From: BOG-908 sp965198915 | GTDB taxonomy: Bacteria > Pseudomonadota > Alphaproteobacteria > Acetobacterales > Acetobacteraceae | Direction of reading: 5' to 3' | DNA length: 64,000 nt | NCBI GenBank assembly: GCA_965198915.1 | Contig: CBDAQC010000001.1 | Span: 372,001 to 436,000 of the forward strand | Shown here: positions 14,543-23,130 of the stretch, piece by piece | How the letters are laid out: the number at the start of each line of letters is the position of its first letter | Numbering within the stretch: the stretch's first letter is position 1 | Notes under the pieces: generated by a model | Databases searched by the model: none | What the model was told of the DNA's origin: nothing | What the model saw: only the letters and a program-made list of their open reading frames with translations | Made by a program: the position numbers and the translations under genes

Positions 14543-14618
14543 TGGCGTCCCGTAGGGGATTCGAACCCCTGTTAGCGCCGTGAGAGGGCGCTGTCCTGGG
14601 CCTCTAGACGAACGGGAC
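14543..14618 (-). tRNA. tRNA-Glu (CTC anticodon)
   Basis: Minus-strand gene of 76 bases including encoded CCA. Acceptor stem GTCCCGT / ACGGGAC, anticodon stem GCGCC / GGCGC, loop CTCTCAC with anticodon CTC (bases 14584-14582), and a normal T arm with TTCGAAT. The CCA end (14543-14545) faces the mobile element, so the T arm and acceptor 3' half form the probable attachment core, kept intact by integration. Confidence 0.95.
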
Positions 14619-14828
14619 GTAGCGGCCGGGCGCATCGTCTAGCGCCCTGCGCGCGCACATGCAACAGCGCCGCCGCGTGCCGCCGCCTGGGCGCGCCGGT
14701 GCCTTGATCCTGCCCGCAAGCCAAGGCAGTTTCCCGCCGCGGACAACCCTGGCCGCCTGTGTGGCGTTGTGGCCGGCGCCAACGGGCCGCCGTCACCGCC
14801 GTCTTTGCCCGACAGTTAAGGAGCCTCC

Positions 14829-15704
14829 GTGGTCAAGAAACTCCGAAAAGCCGTGCTGCCCGTGGCCGGCTTGGGCACGCGGTTCCTGCCGGCCACAAAG
14901 GCAATGGCGAAGGAGATGCTGCCGGTCGTCGACAAGCCGCTGATCCAATACGCCGTCGACGAGGCGCGGGCCGCCGGCATCGAGCAGTTCTGCATGATCA
15001 CCGGACGCGGCAAGATCGCCCTGGTGGAACATTTCGATGTGGCGTACGAGCTGGAGGCGACGCTCAAGCAGCGTGGCAAGGACGCCGAGCTGGAGATGCT
15101 CCGGATGGCCCAGGTCTCGCCTGGTGACATCGTGACCGTGCGCCAGCAGGTGCCGCTTGGCCTGGGCCACGCAATCTGGTGCGCCCGCGCGTTCATCGGC
15201 GACGATCCCTTCGCCATCCTGCTGCCGGACGACCTGATATTGTCCGACACGCCCTGCACGCAGCAACTGGCGGAAGCCTATTACCAGACAGGCGGCAGCG
15301 TGGTCGCGGTGACCGAAGTGCCGCGCGACCAGACCAACAAATACGGCATACTCAAGGTGGGCCACGATGACGGCCGGCTGGTCGAGGTGACCGGCCTGGT
15401 CGAGAAGCCGAAGCCGGAGGAGGCGCCCTCCAACCTCTCCATCATCGGCCGCTACGTGCTGCTGCCGGACGTGATCGAGCACCTCTCCCGCATGGAGCGC
15501 GGCGCCGGCAACGAGGTGCAGTTGACCGACGGCATGGCGCGCATGATCGGCAACACGCCGTTCCACGGCCTGCGCTACAGCGGCACGCGCTTCGATTGCG
15601 GCGACAAGATCGGCTTCCTGGAAGCCCAGATCGCCTTCGCGCTGCAACGGCCGGAAATGGCCGACCAGGTGCGCGGCTTCCTCAAGAAATATCAGGACGC
15701 ATGA
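14829..15704 (+). CDS. galU: UTP--glucose-1-phosphate uridylyltransferase
   Basis: Makes UDP-glucose from UTP and glucose-1-phosphate for envelope and exopolysaccharide synthesis. 291 aa, GTG 14829 with AAGGAG at 14818-14823. The nucleotidyl-transferase start KAVLPVAGLGTRFLPATKAM and the KEMLPVVDKPLIQYAVDEAR segment are typical GalU signatures, and TNKYGILKV and LIKKY-like C terminus fit the family length. Its TGA overlaps the ATG of the phosphohexomutase, so the two enzymes that make the sugar-1-phosphate and activate it are translationally coupled. Confidence 0.95.
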   Translation: MVKKLRKAVLPVAGLGTRFLPATKAMAKEMLPVVDKPLIQYAVDEARAAGIEQFCMITGRGKIALVEHFDVAYELEATLKQRGKDAELEMLRMAQVSPGDIVTVRQQVPLGLGHAIWCARAFIGDDPFAILLPDDLILSDTPCTQQLAEAYYQTGGSVVAVTEVPRDQTNKYGILKVGHDDGRLVEVTGLVEKPKPEEAPSNLSIIGRYVLLPDVIEHLSRMERGAGNEVQLTDGMARMIGNTPFHGLRYSGTRFDCGDKIGFLEAQIAFALQRPEMADQVRGFLKKYQDA

Positions 15705-17116
15705 TGGGCGACTTCAGCCACAGCTTCGACCCGACCTCGCTGCGGGAATACGACATACGCGGCGTGGTGGGCCGCACGCTGCACCCGGCGGACGCCTTCG
15801 CCATCGGCCGGGTGTTCGGCAGCGTGGTGGCCGGGCAGGGCGGCCGCACGGTGGCCGTGGGGTTCGACGGGCGACTGTCCTCGCCGGATCTGGAGCCGGA
15901 ACTGGTGCACGGCCTGGTGGAAAGCGGCATGGAGGTGCTGCGCGTGGGCCGGGGCCCCACGCCCATGCTGTATTACGCGGCGCTCAGCCTGCATGCCGAT
16001 GGCGGCGTGATGGTCACCGGCAGCCATAACCCGCCCGATTACAACGGCTTCAAGATGGTGCTGGCCAACAAGCCGTTCTTCGGCCGCCAGATACAGGATA
16101 TCGGCGTCCGCGCCGCCGCGGGTGACGTGGTAGCGGCCGAACCCGGCAGCGCGCGCGACGTGGACGTAATGGGCGACTACGTGGCCCGCCTGCTCAGTGA
16201 CTGGGACGGTGGCGACCGCCTGCTCAACGTGGTGTGGGACAACGGCAACGGTGCCGCCGGCGAGGCGCTCGAGCGGCTGGTCAAGTCGCTGCCCGGCCAC
16301 CACACGGTGCTGAACGGCGAGATAGACGGCCGCTTCCCCGCCCATCACCCGGACCCCACGGTGGCGAAGAACCTGCAGCAACTCATCGCAGAGGTGCGCG
16401 AGCGCGGCGCCGACCTGGGCATCGCCTTCGACGGCGATGCGGACCGCATAGGCGCCGTCGACAACGAGGGCAACATCCTGGCCGGCGACCAGCTTCTCGT
16501 GGTGCTCGCGCGCGACGTGCTGCGCGACCACCCGGGCGCCACGATCATCGCCGACGTGAAGGCCAGCCAGGTGCTGTTCGACGAGGTGAGCGCGGCCGGC
16601 GGCACGCCGCTGATGTGGCGCACCGGACATAGCCTGATCAAGTCGAAGATGGCGGAGATCGGCTCGCCTTTGGCCGGCGAGATGTCCGGCCACATCTTCT
16701 TCGCCGACAGGTGGTACGGATTCGACGACGCGCTGTACGCGGCGATACGGCTGCTCGGCATTGTGGCGCGCATGGGCGGCACGCTGGCCGAAGTGCGCGC
16801 GGCGCTGCCGCACGTGCTCAACACGCCGGAGCTTCGTTTCGATTGCGCGGACACGCGGAAATTCGCGGTGATCGAGGAAGTGGCCGAGCGGCTGAAGCAG
16901 GAGGGCGCCCAGGTGTCCACGATAGACGGCGTGCGCGTGAGCACGGCGGATGGCTGGTGGCTGCTGCGCGCCTCCAACACGCAGGCCGTGCTGGTGGCGC
17001 GCGCGGAGGCGAAGACGGAGGACGGGCTGGAGCGGCTGAAAGCGGCGCTGGTGGCGCAGCTTTCGGCCAGCGGGCTGTCGGCGCCGGATTTTTCCGGAGA
17101 GAACGCGGGGCACTGA
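15701..17116 (+). CDS. Phosphomannomutase/phosphoglucomutase
   Basis: Interconverts hexose-6- and hexose-1-phosphates, feeding GalU. 471 aa from ATG 15701 (overlaps the galU stop; ATG 15704 is an alternative). The phosphoserine loop is VMVTGSHNPPDYNGFKM (Ser108), the metal loop DGDADRIGAVD, and a sugar loop GEMSGHIFFAD is present. The AlgC/ManB type rather than a PGM-only enzyme is suggested by length and by these loops, but the substrate preference cannot be read from sequence. Confidence 0.9.
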   Translation: MMGDFSHSFDPTSLREYDIRGVVGRTLHPADAFAIGRVFGSVVAGQGGRTVAVGFDGRLSSPDLEPELVHGLVESGMEVLRVGRGPTPMLYYAALSLHADGGVMVTGSHNPPDYNGFKMVLANKPFFGRQIQDIGVRAAAGDVVAAEPGSARDVDVMGDYVARLLSDWDGGDRLLNVVWDNGNGAAGEALERLVKSLPGHHTVLNGEIDGRFPAHHPDPTVAKNLQQLIAEVRERGADLGIAFDGDADRIGAVDNEGNILAGDQLLVVLARDVLRDHPGATIIADVKASQVLFDEVSAAGGTPLMWRTGHSLIKSKMAEIGSPLAGEMSGHIFFADRWYGFDDALYAAIRLLGIVARMGGTLAEVRAALPHVLNTPELRFDCADTRKFAVIEEVAERLKQEGAQVSTIDGVRVSTADGWWLLRASNTQAVLVARAEAKTEDGLERLKAALVAQLSASGLSAPDFSGENAGH

Positions 17117-17181
17117 CGCAGGCAGGGTTCGTCAGGGGCCGGGGTGCGCCTTGCGCGCCTCTGCGGCGCACCGGCCCACGG

Positions 17182-17571
17182 CTACTCGGCGCAGCCGATC
17201 TCCGCGCTGCTGACAATGGCTTTCGAGTCCAGCAGCGGGTTTTCCTCGCCGGTGGTGACGACCTTCAGTTCCACGTTGCCACGGCCGACGAAGCGGAAGC
17301 GGCAAGGCGCGCCCTGGTTGAAGTCGCAGGATTGCAGTTCGGTGTACCCACGCTCGTGAAAGACGGACTGGTTGCCGGCGATGTCGGTGAACTGGGAGCC
17401 ATGGCCCGGCTGCCAGCCTGCCGCCAGTAGCGCGGCGCGCGCCTGGTCGTACGAAAGGCCCTTGATCACCGGCACGGCAGGGGCGCCCTCCAGGTCGCAG
17501 CCAGGCGCCGCGAGCGCCACGTGGTTAGCCAGACAAGTGAGGATGCAGAAAGCCGCGAGTCGCGCATTCAT
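17182..17571 (-). CDS. Secreted small PASTA-like protein
   Basis: 129 aa with a signal peptide (MNARLAAFCILTCLANHVAL then A, predicted cleavage near residue 22). The mature start PAVPVIKGLSYDQARAALLA then AGWQP is the PASTA-like motif seen in small exported proteins; four Cys residues (GCDLEG, QSCDFNQ, APCRFRF, IGCAE) could form disulfides. It is convergent with the phosphohexomutase gene. An alternative start six codons upstream exists. Function unknown. Confidence 0.6.
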   Translation of the reverse strand: MNARLAAFCILTCLANHVALAAPGCDLEGAPAVPVIKGLSYDQARAALLAAGWQPGHGSQFTDIAGNQSVFHERGYTELQSCDFNQGAPCRFRFVGRGNVELKVVTTGEENPLLDSKAIVSSAEIGCAE

Positions 17572-17606
17572 GCTTCGTGCAAAGCACAACTTGCGGAGGA
17601 TTACGA

Positions 17607-18488
17607 CTAAGAAATAGGCAATGATCCGGGCATGGCCGCCGGGGCCGGACGCGCCGAAAGCGGCGATCCTGTTGCGGGCTTCACCAGAGCAACAGGCTGG
17701 TAGCTTCCCGCGCCGTCCGGGCTGGCGCGCAGCCTGTCGGTGACGCCCAGCACCGTCTCCGCGCCACCCAGGAACAGCGCGCCATCCTGCGGCATGGAAT
17801 GCGCCAGGCTCTCGAGCACGCGCTGCTTGGTCAGAGTGTCAAAATAGATCAGCACGTTGCGGCAGAACACGACATCGAAGCGGCCGAGCGGCTTGAGGTC
17901 CGCCAGAAGGTTCCAGGTGCGGAAGCTCACCGCGTCGCGCAGCTCCTGCTTTACCCGCCACTGCGTGTCCTCCTTGGTGAAGTAGCGCACGAGCATCTGC
18001 ATCGGCAGGCCGCGCTGGATTTCGAACTGCGAGTAGAGGCCCTGCCTCGCGCGCTCCAGCGGCTCGCGCGCGATGTCCGTGCCGATGATCTCCACGCGGC
18101 GGCCGGGCATGGCGGCGGCGAGTTCCGCGCAGACCATGGCGATGGAATATGCTTCCTGCCCGTTCGCGGCGGCGGCCGACCAGATGCGCAGCGCGGCACC
18201 GGGCGGCCGGCTGGCGTGCAGCCGTGGCAGGATCGTGTGGCGCAGCAGCTCGAACGGCCGGCCGTCGCGGAAGAACAGCGACTCGTTGGTGGTCATCGCC
18301 TCCACCATGTCACCCTCCAGCGCGTTGCCCGGGCGAATCCTGGCGGCCAGCTCGTCCAGGCTGCGCAGGCCTTCGCGGCGCAGCAGCGGTGCCAGCCGGG
18401 TTTCCAGCAAGTACAGCTTGTCCGGACCGAGGATCAGCCCTGACCGCGCCTTCAGCGCGCCGGCGAGGCTGGCATAGGCGCCGGTCAC
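17607..18488 (-). CDS. cheR: Chemotaxis protein methyltransferase CheR
   Basis: Methylates glutamates on chemoreceptors with S-adenosylmethionine. 293 aa from GTG 18488 (rev), whose GTGA overlaps the cheB stop. A longer frame to 18908 lies on top of cheB and is rejected. The N-terminal helical domain ends with EAMTTNESLFFRDGRPFELL; the SAM fold has LRIWSAAAANGQEAYSIAM and DVVFCRNVLIYFD. The usual CSTGEE loop reads AAANGQE here, a variant of the normal CSxGxE. End of the che cluster. Confidence 0.9.
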   Translation of the reverse strand: MTGAYASLAGALKARSGLILGPDKLYLLETRLAPLLRREGLRSLDELAARIRPGNALEGDMVEAMTTNESLFFRDGRPFELLRHTILPRLHASRPPGAALRIWSAAAANGQEAYSIAMVCAELAAAMPGRRVEIIGTDIAREPLERARQGLYSQFEIQRGLPMQMLVRYFTKEDTQWRVKQELRDAVSFRTWNLLADLKPLGRFDVVFCRNVLIYFDTLTKQRVLESLAHSMPQDGALFLGGAETVLGVTDRLRASPDGAGSYQPVALVKPATGSPLSARPAPAAMPGSLPIS

Positions 18489-19558
18489 CCGCGCCCACCT
18501 GCCGGCTGGGCGTCGATCATGGCCAGCAGCCTGGCCGCGATCTGCGGCAACGGCAGCACCGCGCAGGCCAGGCCGGCCTTGGCCACCGCACCTGGCATGC
18601 CCCAGACGACGCTGGTCGCCTCGTCCTGCGCCACCACGCCGCCGCCTTCGGCCACAACCTGGCGTGCGCCCGCCAGCCCGTCCTGCCCCATGCCGGTCAG
18701 CATGGCCACCAGCACGCGGCCGCCCAGCGCCGTGCTGGCCGAACGCAGCATCGGGTCCACCGCCGGCCGGCAGAACTGTTCGGCCGGCCCGTCCGAGAGC
18801 TGCGCCACCAATTGCGTGCCGCGCTTCTGCACCAGAAGGTGGCGCGCGCCGGGCGCCAGCAATATGCGGCCGGGCAGGATCGGTTCGCCGTCCTGCGCTT
18901 CCGCGCAAGGCAGCACGCCGAGCCTGTCGATATGCTGGGCCAGGATGGGGGTGAAGGCGGCCGGCATGTGCTGGGTGATGATGACGGGCACACGCAGGCC
19001 GGGCCGCAGCGCCTGTATCAGCGTGAACAGCGCGTTCGGCCCGCCGGTGGAGCTGCCCACCGCCAGCAGCCGGGGCGGCTGGCTGGGGGGTGGCCGGAGT
19101 GCCGCCGCGGCGCAGGCCGGACGGCCCCGGCGCAGGCGTGCCAGCCCGAGCACCTTGGCCACCAGTTCGGCGCCGAAGCGGTGATCTGCGGCGAACTCCT
19201 CCGCGCTGGGTTTGGACAGCGTGTCCGCGGCCCCCAGGCGCAGCGCGCGCAAGGAGATGTCCGCACCGCGGGTGGTGAGGGTGGAGGCCATGATCACGGC
19301 CAGTCCGGGCGAGGCGGACAGCAGCAGCGGCAGCGCCGTCATCCCGTCCATAACCGGCATTTCGATATCCAGCACCACCACGTCGATCTCGTGGACGCGC
19401 AGCGCGTCCAGCGCTGCCTGGCCGTTCGCCACACGCGCCACCACCTCGATGCCCGGCTCGTCGCGCAGGATGCGGGCGATCGCCCCGCGTATCACCGCGG
19501 AATCGTCGCAGATCATCACCCGCGCCGCCGTCTGCGCGGCCGCCGAAGGCGCCAGCAC
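18485..19558 (-). CDS. cheB: Chemotaxis response regulator methylesterase CheB
   Basis: Removes methyl groups from receptors when phosphorylated. 357 aa from GTG 19558 (rev); TTG 19567, overlapping the cheY stop, would add three residues. Receiver domain: MICDDSAVIRG, phosphoacceptor Asp in VVLDIEMPVMDG. After a ~50-residue linker the esterase has GSSTGGPNALFTL (catalytic Ser), TQHMP (catalytic His) and AMLTGMGQDG (catalytic Asp). It is followed directly by cheR, the normal antagonistic pair. Confidence 0.93.
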   Translation of the reverse strand: MLAPSAAAQTAARVMICDDSAVIRGAIARILRDEPGIEVVARVANGQAALDALRVHEIDVVVLDIEMPVMDGMTALPLLLSASPGLAVIMASTLTTRGADISLRALRLGAADTLSKPSAEEFAADHRFGAELVAKVLGLARLRRGRPACAAAALRPPPSQPPRLLAVGSSTGGPNALFTLIQALRPGLRVPVIITQHMPAAFTPILAQHIDRLGVLPCAEAQDGEPILPGRILLAPGARHLLVQKRGTQLVAQLSDGPAEQFCRPAVDPMLRSASTALGGRVLVAMLTGMGQDGLAGARQVVAEGGGVVAQDEATSVVWGMPGAVAKAGLACAVLPLPQIAARLLAMIDAQPAGGRG

Positions 19559-19563
19559 GGCGG

Positions 19564-19944
19564 TCAAAGCAGGCCGACCTGCTCTAGCTTTCCGCGCAGT
19601 ATCGTCTCGTCGAATGGCTTCATGATGTATTCCTGGGCGCCCGCCTCGATGGCCTGCTCCACGAAGCCGATCTCGTTCTCCGTCGTGCAGAACAGCACCG
19701 TGGGGTACTGCGCGCCGAACTCCGCACGCAGCGCGCGCAGGAAATCGATGCCGTTCATCACCGGCATGTTCCAGTCCAGCAGGATGGCGTCCGGCATGGC
19801 GGCACGGCACGCCGTCAGCGCCAGCTCGCCGTTCTCCGCCTCCTGCACCGCAAAGCCGCAATCCTCCAGGATGCGACGCGCCACCCGGCGCACCGTGCGG
19901 CTGTCATCGACGATCAGGAAGGGCACCTGGATGGGCGCGTTCAT
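19564..19944 (-). CDS. cheY: CheY-type response regulator
   Basis: 126-aa single receiver domain. Acid pocket VDDS, phosphoacceptor Asp57 in LLDWNMPVMNG, Thr in FCTTENE, and Lys in EYIMKPFD. Its ATG overlaps the cheW stop (ATGA) and its stop nearly overlaps cheB. Would carry the signal from CheA to the motor or other target. Confidence 0.93.
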   Translation of the reverse strand: MNAPIQVPFLIVDDSRTVRRVARRILEDCGFAVQEAENGELALTACRAAMPDAILLDWNMPVMNGIDFLRALRAEFGAQYPTVLFCTTENEIGFVEQAIEAGAQEYIMKPFDETILRGKLEQVGLL

Positions 19945-20378
19945 GCGGCCATCTCGAGCTCGAGGCGAAGCAGCATCGCGATGTCCAGCACCACGAGAAG
20001 GCGGTCCGCCACACGGTGTATGCCGCGGCTATGGGCGGCCCAGACGGGCGGCAGCGTCGGCGGGTTCGGCTCCAGGCTCCCGGCCGGCAGCGTCACCACC
20101 TCGTGCACCTGGTCCACCATGAGCGCGTAGAGTTCGCTGCCGTGTTCGGTCACCACGGCCATCTGGCGGGTCTGGTCCGCGGGGGCGGCGAGTTGCAGCC
20201 GCCGGCGCAGGTCGATCGCGGTGACGATACGGCCGCGCAGGTTCAGGTTGCCGGACACCTCCCGCGGCGCCAGCGGAATGGGCGCGATCTTCTGGCCGGC
20301 GAGCACGTCCCGCACCGCGAGGACAGGCAGGCCGCAAAGCTGCCCGTCCAGCGTCAGGGTTACGTAAGCGGACTGCAT
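19941..20378 (-). CDS. cheW: Chemotaxis adaptor CheW
   Basis: 145-aa SH3-like adaptor that links chemoreceptors to CheA. Pattern YVTLTLDGQLCGLPVLAVRD, then VSGNLNLRGRIVTAIDLRRR and VDQVHEVVTLP. The ATG at 20378 (rev) overlaps the 3' end of cheA by 19 bases. Confidence 0.93.
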   Translation of the reverse strand: MQSAYVTLTLDGQLCGLPVLAVRDVLAGQKIAPIPLAPREVSGNLNLRGRIVTAIDLRRRLQLAAPADQTRQMAVVTEHGSELYALMVDQVHEVVTLPAGSLEPNPPTLPPVWAAHSRGIHRVADRLLVVLDIAMLLRLELEMAA

Positions 20379-23038
20379 GGCAGCGCTCCTCGGATATGGT
20401 CCTGCGGATGTGCCGATAGCGTCAGGCCGTCGCGCAGCGCCTCCAGCAATGCGGTGCGCTGGGATTTCTGCACGTAGGCGGAGAAGCCGGCGGCGAGCGC
20501 CTGCGCGCCTTCCGCCGGGCCGTCATGCGCACTCAGCGCGATCATCGGCACACCGGCCCAGGCGCCGCCCTGCCGCACAGCGCGGGCGAACGCCAGGCCG
20601 TTCATGTCCGGCATCTCGATGTCCGAGACGATGGCGTCCACCGCCAGCCCGCCGTCCCGCAAGGCGAGTGCCGCGGCGGCGCTGCCGGCCGCCGTCACCT
20701 CGTAGCCGGCGGCGGACAAGGCGGGCACCAGAAGCTGGCGGAAGAAATCGCTGTCCTCGACCACCAGCAGGCCGGGGCGCCCCGACTCGCGCGGCGCGGC
20801 GGCGAACCAGTCCCGCCAGGCCAGCATCAGCCAGTGCCCGGTATCGAGCACGTCCGCCGCCTGGCCAGCGACCACGGCGGTGCCCAGAACGCCCGGCCGG
20901 GCCGACCCGAGCTCGACATGCAGGCGGCCGTGCACCACGTCGATGATGCTGTCGACCATCAGGCCCATGCTGCGCGCGCCGTCGGCGAACACCAGAACGG
21001 GCTGGGTCTCCTGCATCGGTTCTCCAGTGGCGGCACCGTCGTCCATGGCAATCAGCTTCATCAGCTGGCCGCGATACTGGGTGACAAGGCCGCCACCGGA
21101 GCGCTCGATACGGCTGGCGGGGATCGTCTCCAGCCGTGCCACCAGGTTCAGCGGCACGGCGTAGCGGCCGCCGCCCGCCGCACGGAACAGCAGAAGCGGC
21201 ATCGGCTCTTCCGATCCGGACCTGGGCGGCGCGGCTTCCGCCGGGCCGCCGGACGCGGCACGGGCGGCGATGCCGGCGCTGCGCGCCACCCCGTTCGGGT
21301 CCAGGATCATGATCACCGAGCCGTCGCCGAGGATGGTGTTGCCGCTGAACATGGTCACGTGGCGCAGGATGGGCGCCACCGGCTTGACCACGATCTCCTC
21401 GGTGTCGAACACCTCGTCGACAACGATGCCCAGCTTAATGCTGCCGACAGCGGTGACCACGACCGTGATGTCCGGCCGGTTCGGGGCTGCGGCCGGTGTA
21501 AGCTGCAGCAGGCTGGAGAGCCGCACCAGCGGCAGCAGCTCGTCACGCAGGCGCAGCACGTCGGCGCCGCCCACCTGCTCCACGGTCATCGCCTCGCGGG
21601 CGGAGGAGCCGTCAGCGGGCGTGTCGCCCGCGCGGCTGGCGGCAGCCGCCGTGCCCACCCGGACCAGCTCGCGCACGGCGATCTGCGGAATGGCGAAACG
21701 CACGCCGCCCGCCTCGACGATCACGGCGGAGATGATCGCCAGGGTGAGCGGGATCTTCACGGTAAAGCAGGAGCCCGCGCCTTCGGTGCTGGCCAGCTCT
21801 ATCGTGCCGCCGATGCGTTCGATGTTTGCGCGCACCACGTCCATGCCCACGCCACGGCCGGATATGGACGTCACCGCCTCCGCCGTGGAGAAGCCGGCGC
21901 GGAAGATGAAGGCGCGTATCTGCGCGTCGGTCATCGCCGACAGCTCGGCCTCCGTGGCCAGGCCCTGCGAGAGCGCCTTGTCCCGCACGCGGGCCACGTC
22001 TATGCCGCGCCCGTCATCGCTGATCTCGATTATGATGTGGCCGCCCTCATGGTAGGCATTGAGCAGGATGCGGCCGGCTTCCGGCTTGCCGGCGGCCCGC
22101 CGCGCGGCGGTGTTCTCCAGCCCGTGATCTGCGCTGTTACGTACCATGTGGGTCAGCGGGTCCCGCATCAGCTCCAGCACCTGGCGGTCCAGTTCGGTGT
22201 CCTGGCCGCGCATCTCCAGCGTGATCGTCTTGCCGGTCTCCTGCGCCAGGTCGCGCACCAGGCGCGGCAGCTTGTTCCACGCGCTGCCGATCGGCTGCAT
22301 GCGCGTCTTCATCACGCCGTCCTGCAGGTCCGACGTGATCTGCGTTAGCCGTTGCAGCGGCGCGCTGTACGCGCTGGCGGCGCGTTGGGCCGCGGATTCG
22401 GCGCGTGAGATCTGCAGCAGCTGGTTGCGCGTGAGCACAAGCTCGCCCACCAGCGTCATCAGCTCCTCCAGCACGTCCACATTCACCCGGATCGTCTGGG
22501 TGGCCGGCTCGGGGGCGCCGGGCGCGGCGGCGGGTGCGGGCTCGGGCGCCGCCCCAACCGCCGCGTGAGGTGCGGGCGGCGCCTGTATGGCGGCCTTCGC
22601 GCGCGGCTTGCGTGCTGGCCTGGCCTTCTCCGGGACGGCCGGGGCCGCCTGCGTTGCCGCGTCGCCCGCAGCCACGCGGTTCAACTGCGCTATCAGTTCC
22701 TGGTCGGAGCCCTCCGGCTCGCAGCCGGCGACGCCCAGGGCGGTGACGATCTCCTTTATCCGGTCCAGCGCGGCCAGTACCAGGCTGATCACCGCGGCGG
22801 ATGCCGCCAGCTCGCCATCCCGCACGCGGCCGAGCACGTTTTCACCGGCATGAGCCACACGTTCCAGCCGGGGCAGGCCGAGGAAGCCGCAGGTGCCCTT
22901 GATGGTGTGCACCAGGCGGAAGATCAGCGAGAGCGTGGCCTGGTCACCGGGATCGCGCTCCAGCTTGACGAGCGCCAGATCGAGCTCGGCCAGCGCCTCG
23001 TTCGTCTCGGCGAGAAATTCGGGCAGCAGATCGTCCAT
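20360..23038 (-). CDS. cheA: Hybrid chemotaxis histidine kinase CheA with C-terminal receiver
   Basis: 892 aa from ATG 23038 (rev), preceded by GGAGG. Domains: HPt with phosphorylated His44 in RLVHTIKGTCGFLG; Pro/Ala-rich linker (~150-250); dimerisation and ATPase (N box LTHMVRNSADHGLEN, G1 DDGRGID, GRGVGMDVV); a CheW-like domain, then a second CheW-like segment (RYAVPLNLVARLETIPASRI onward); then a receiver (LLVVEDSDFFRQLL, Asp in VSDIEMPDMNGL, Lys in YVQKSQR). The fused receiver makes this a CheAY-type kinase, common in alphaproteobacteria, and may serve as a phosphate sink. No separate P2 domain is obvious. The frame upstream of 23038 is not used. Confidence 0.93.
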   Translation of the reverse strand: MDDLLPEFLAETNEALAELDLALVKLERDPGDQATLSLIFRLVHTIKGTCGFLGLPRLERVAHAGENVLGRVRDGELAASAAVISLVLAALDRIKEIVTALGVAGCEPEGSDQELIAQLNRVAAGDAATQAAPAVPEKARPARKPRAKAAIQAPPAPHAAVGAAPEPAPAAAPGAPEPATQTIRVNVDVLEELMTLVGELVLTRNQLLQISRAESAAQRAASAYSAPLQRLTQITSDLQDGVMKTRMQPIGSAWNKLPRLVRDLAQETGKTITLEMRGQDTELDRQVLELMRDPLTHMVRNSADHGLENTAARRAAGKPEAGRILLNAYHEGGHIIIEISDDGRGIDVARVRDKALSQGLATEAELSAMTDAQIRAFIFRAGFSTAEAVTSISGRGVGMDVVRANIERIGGTIELASTEGAGSCFTVKIPLTLAIISAVIVEAGGVRFAIPQIAVRELVRVGTAAAASRAGDTPADGSSAREAMTVEQVGGADVLRLRDELLPLVRLSSLLQLTPAAAPNRPDITVVVTAVGSIKLGIVVDEVFDTEEIVVKPVAPILRHVTMFSGNTILGDGSVIMILDPNGVARSAGIAARAASGGPAEAAPPRSGSEEPMPLLLFRAAGGGRYAVPLNLVARLETIPASRIERSGGGLVTQYRGQLMKLIAMDDGAATGEPMQETQPVLVFADGARSMGLMVDSIIDVVHGRLHVELGSARPGVLGTAVVAGQAADVLDTGHWLMLAWRDWFAAAPRESGRPGLLVVEDSDFFRQLLVPALSAAGYEVTAAGSAAAALALRDGGLAVDAIVSDIEMPDMNGLAFARAVRQGGAWAGVPMIALSAHDGPAEGAQALAAGFSAYVQKSQRTALLEALRDGLTLSAHPQDHIRGALPCSPLT

Positions 23039-23130
23039 GAAGCCTCCGCCTGACAGGATGACGGGGCGGGACGAAGAAATCGTAAACCGGAAGCCACGAT
23101 ATCCGGTGGCTGCGCCGCCGCCGGGGCCGT

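Noticed and set aside
18489..18908. Longer CheR reading frame
   Set aside because: The extra part lies inside cheB in another frame and has no CheR character.
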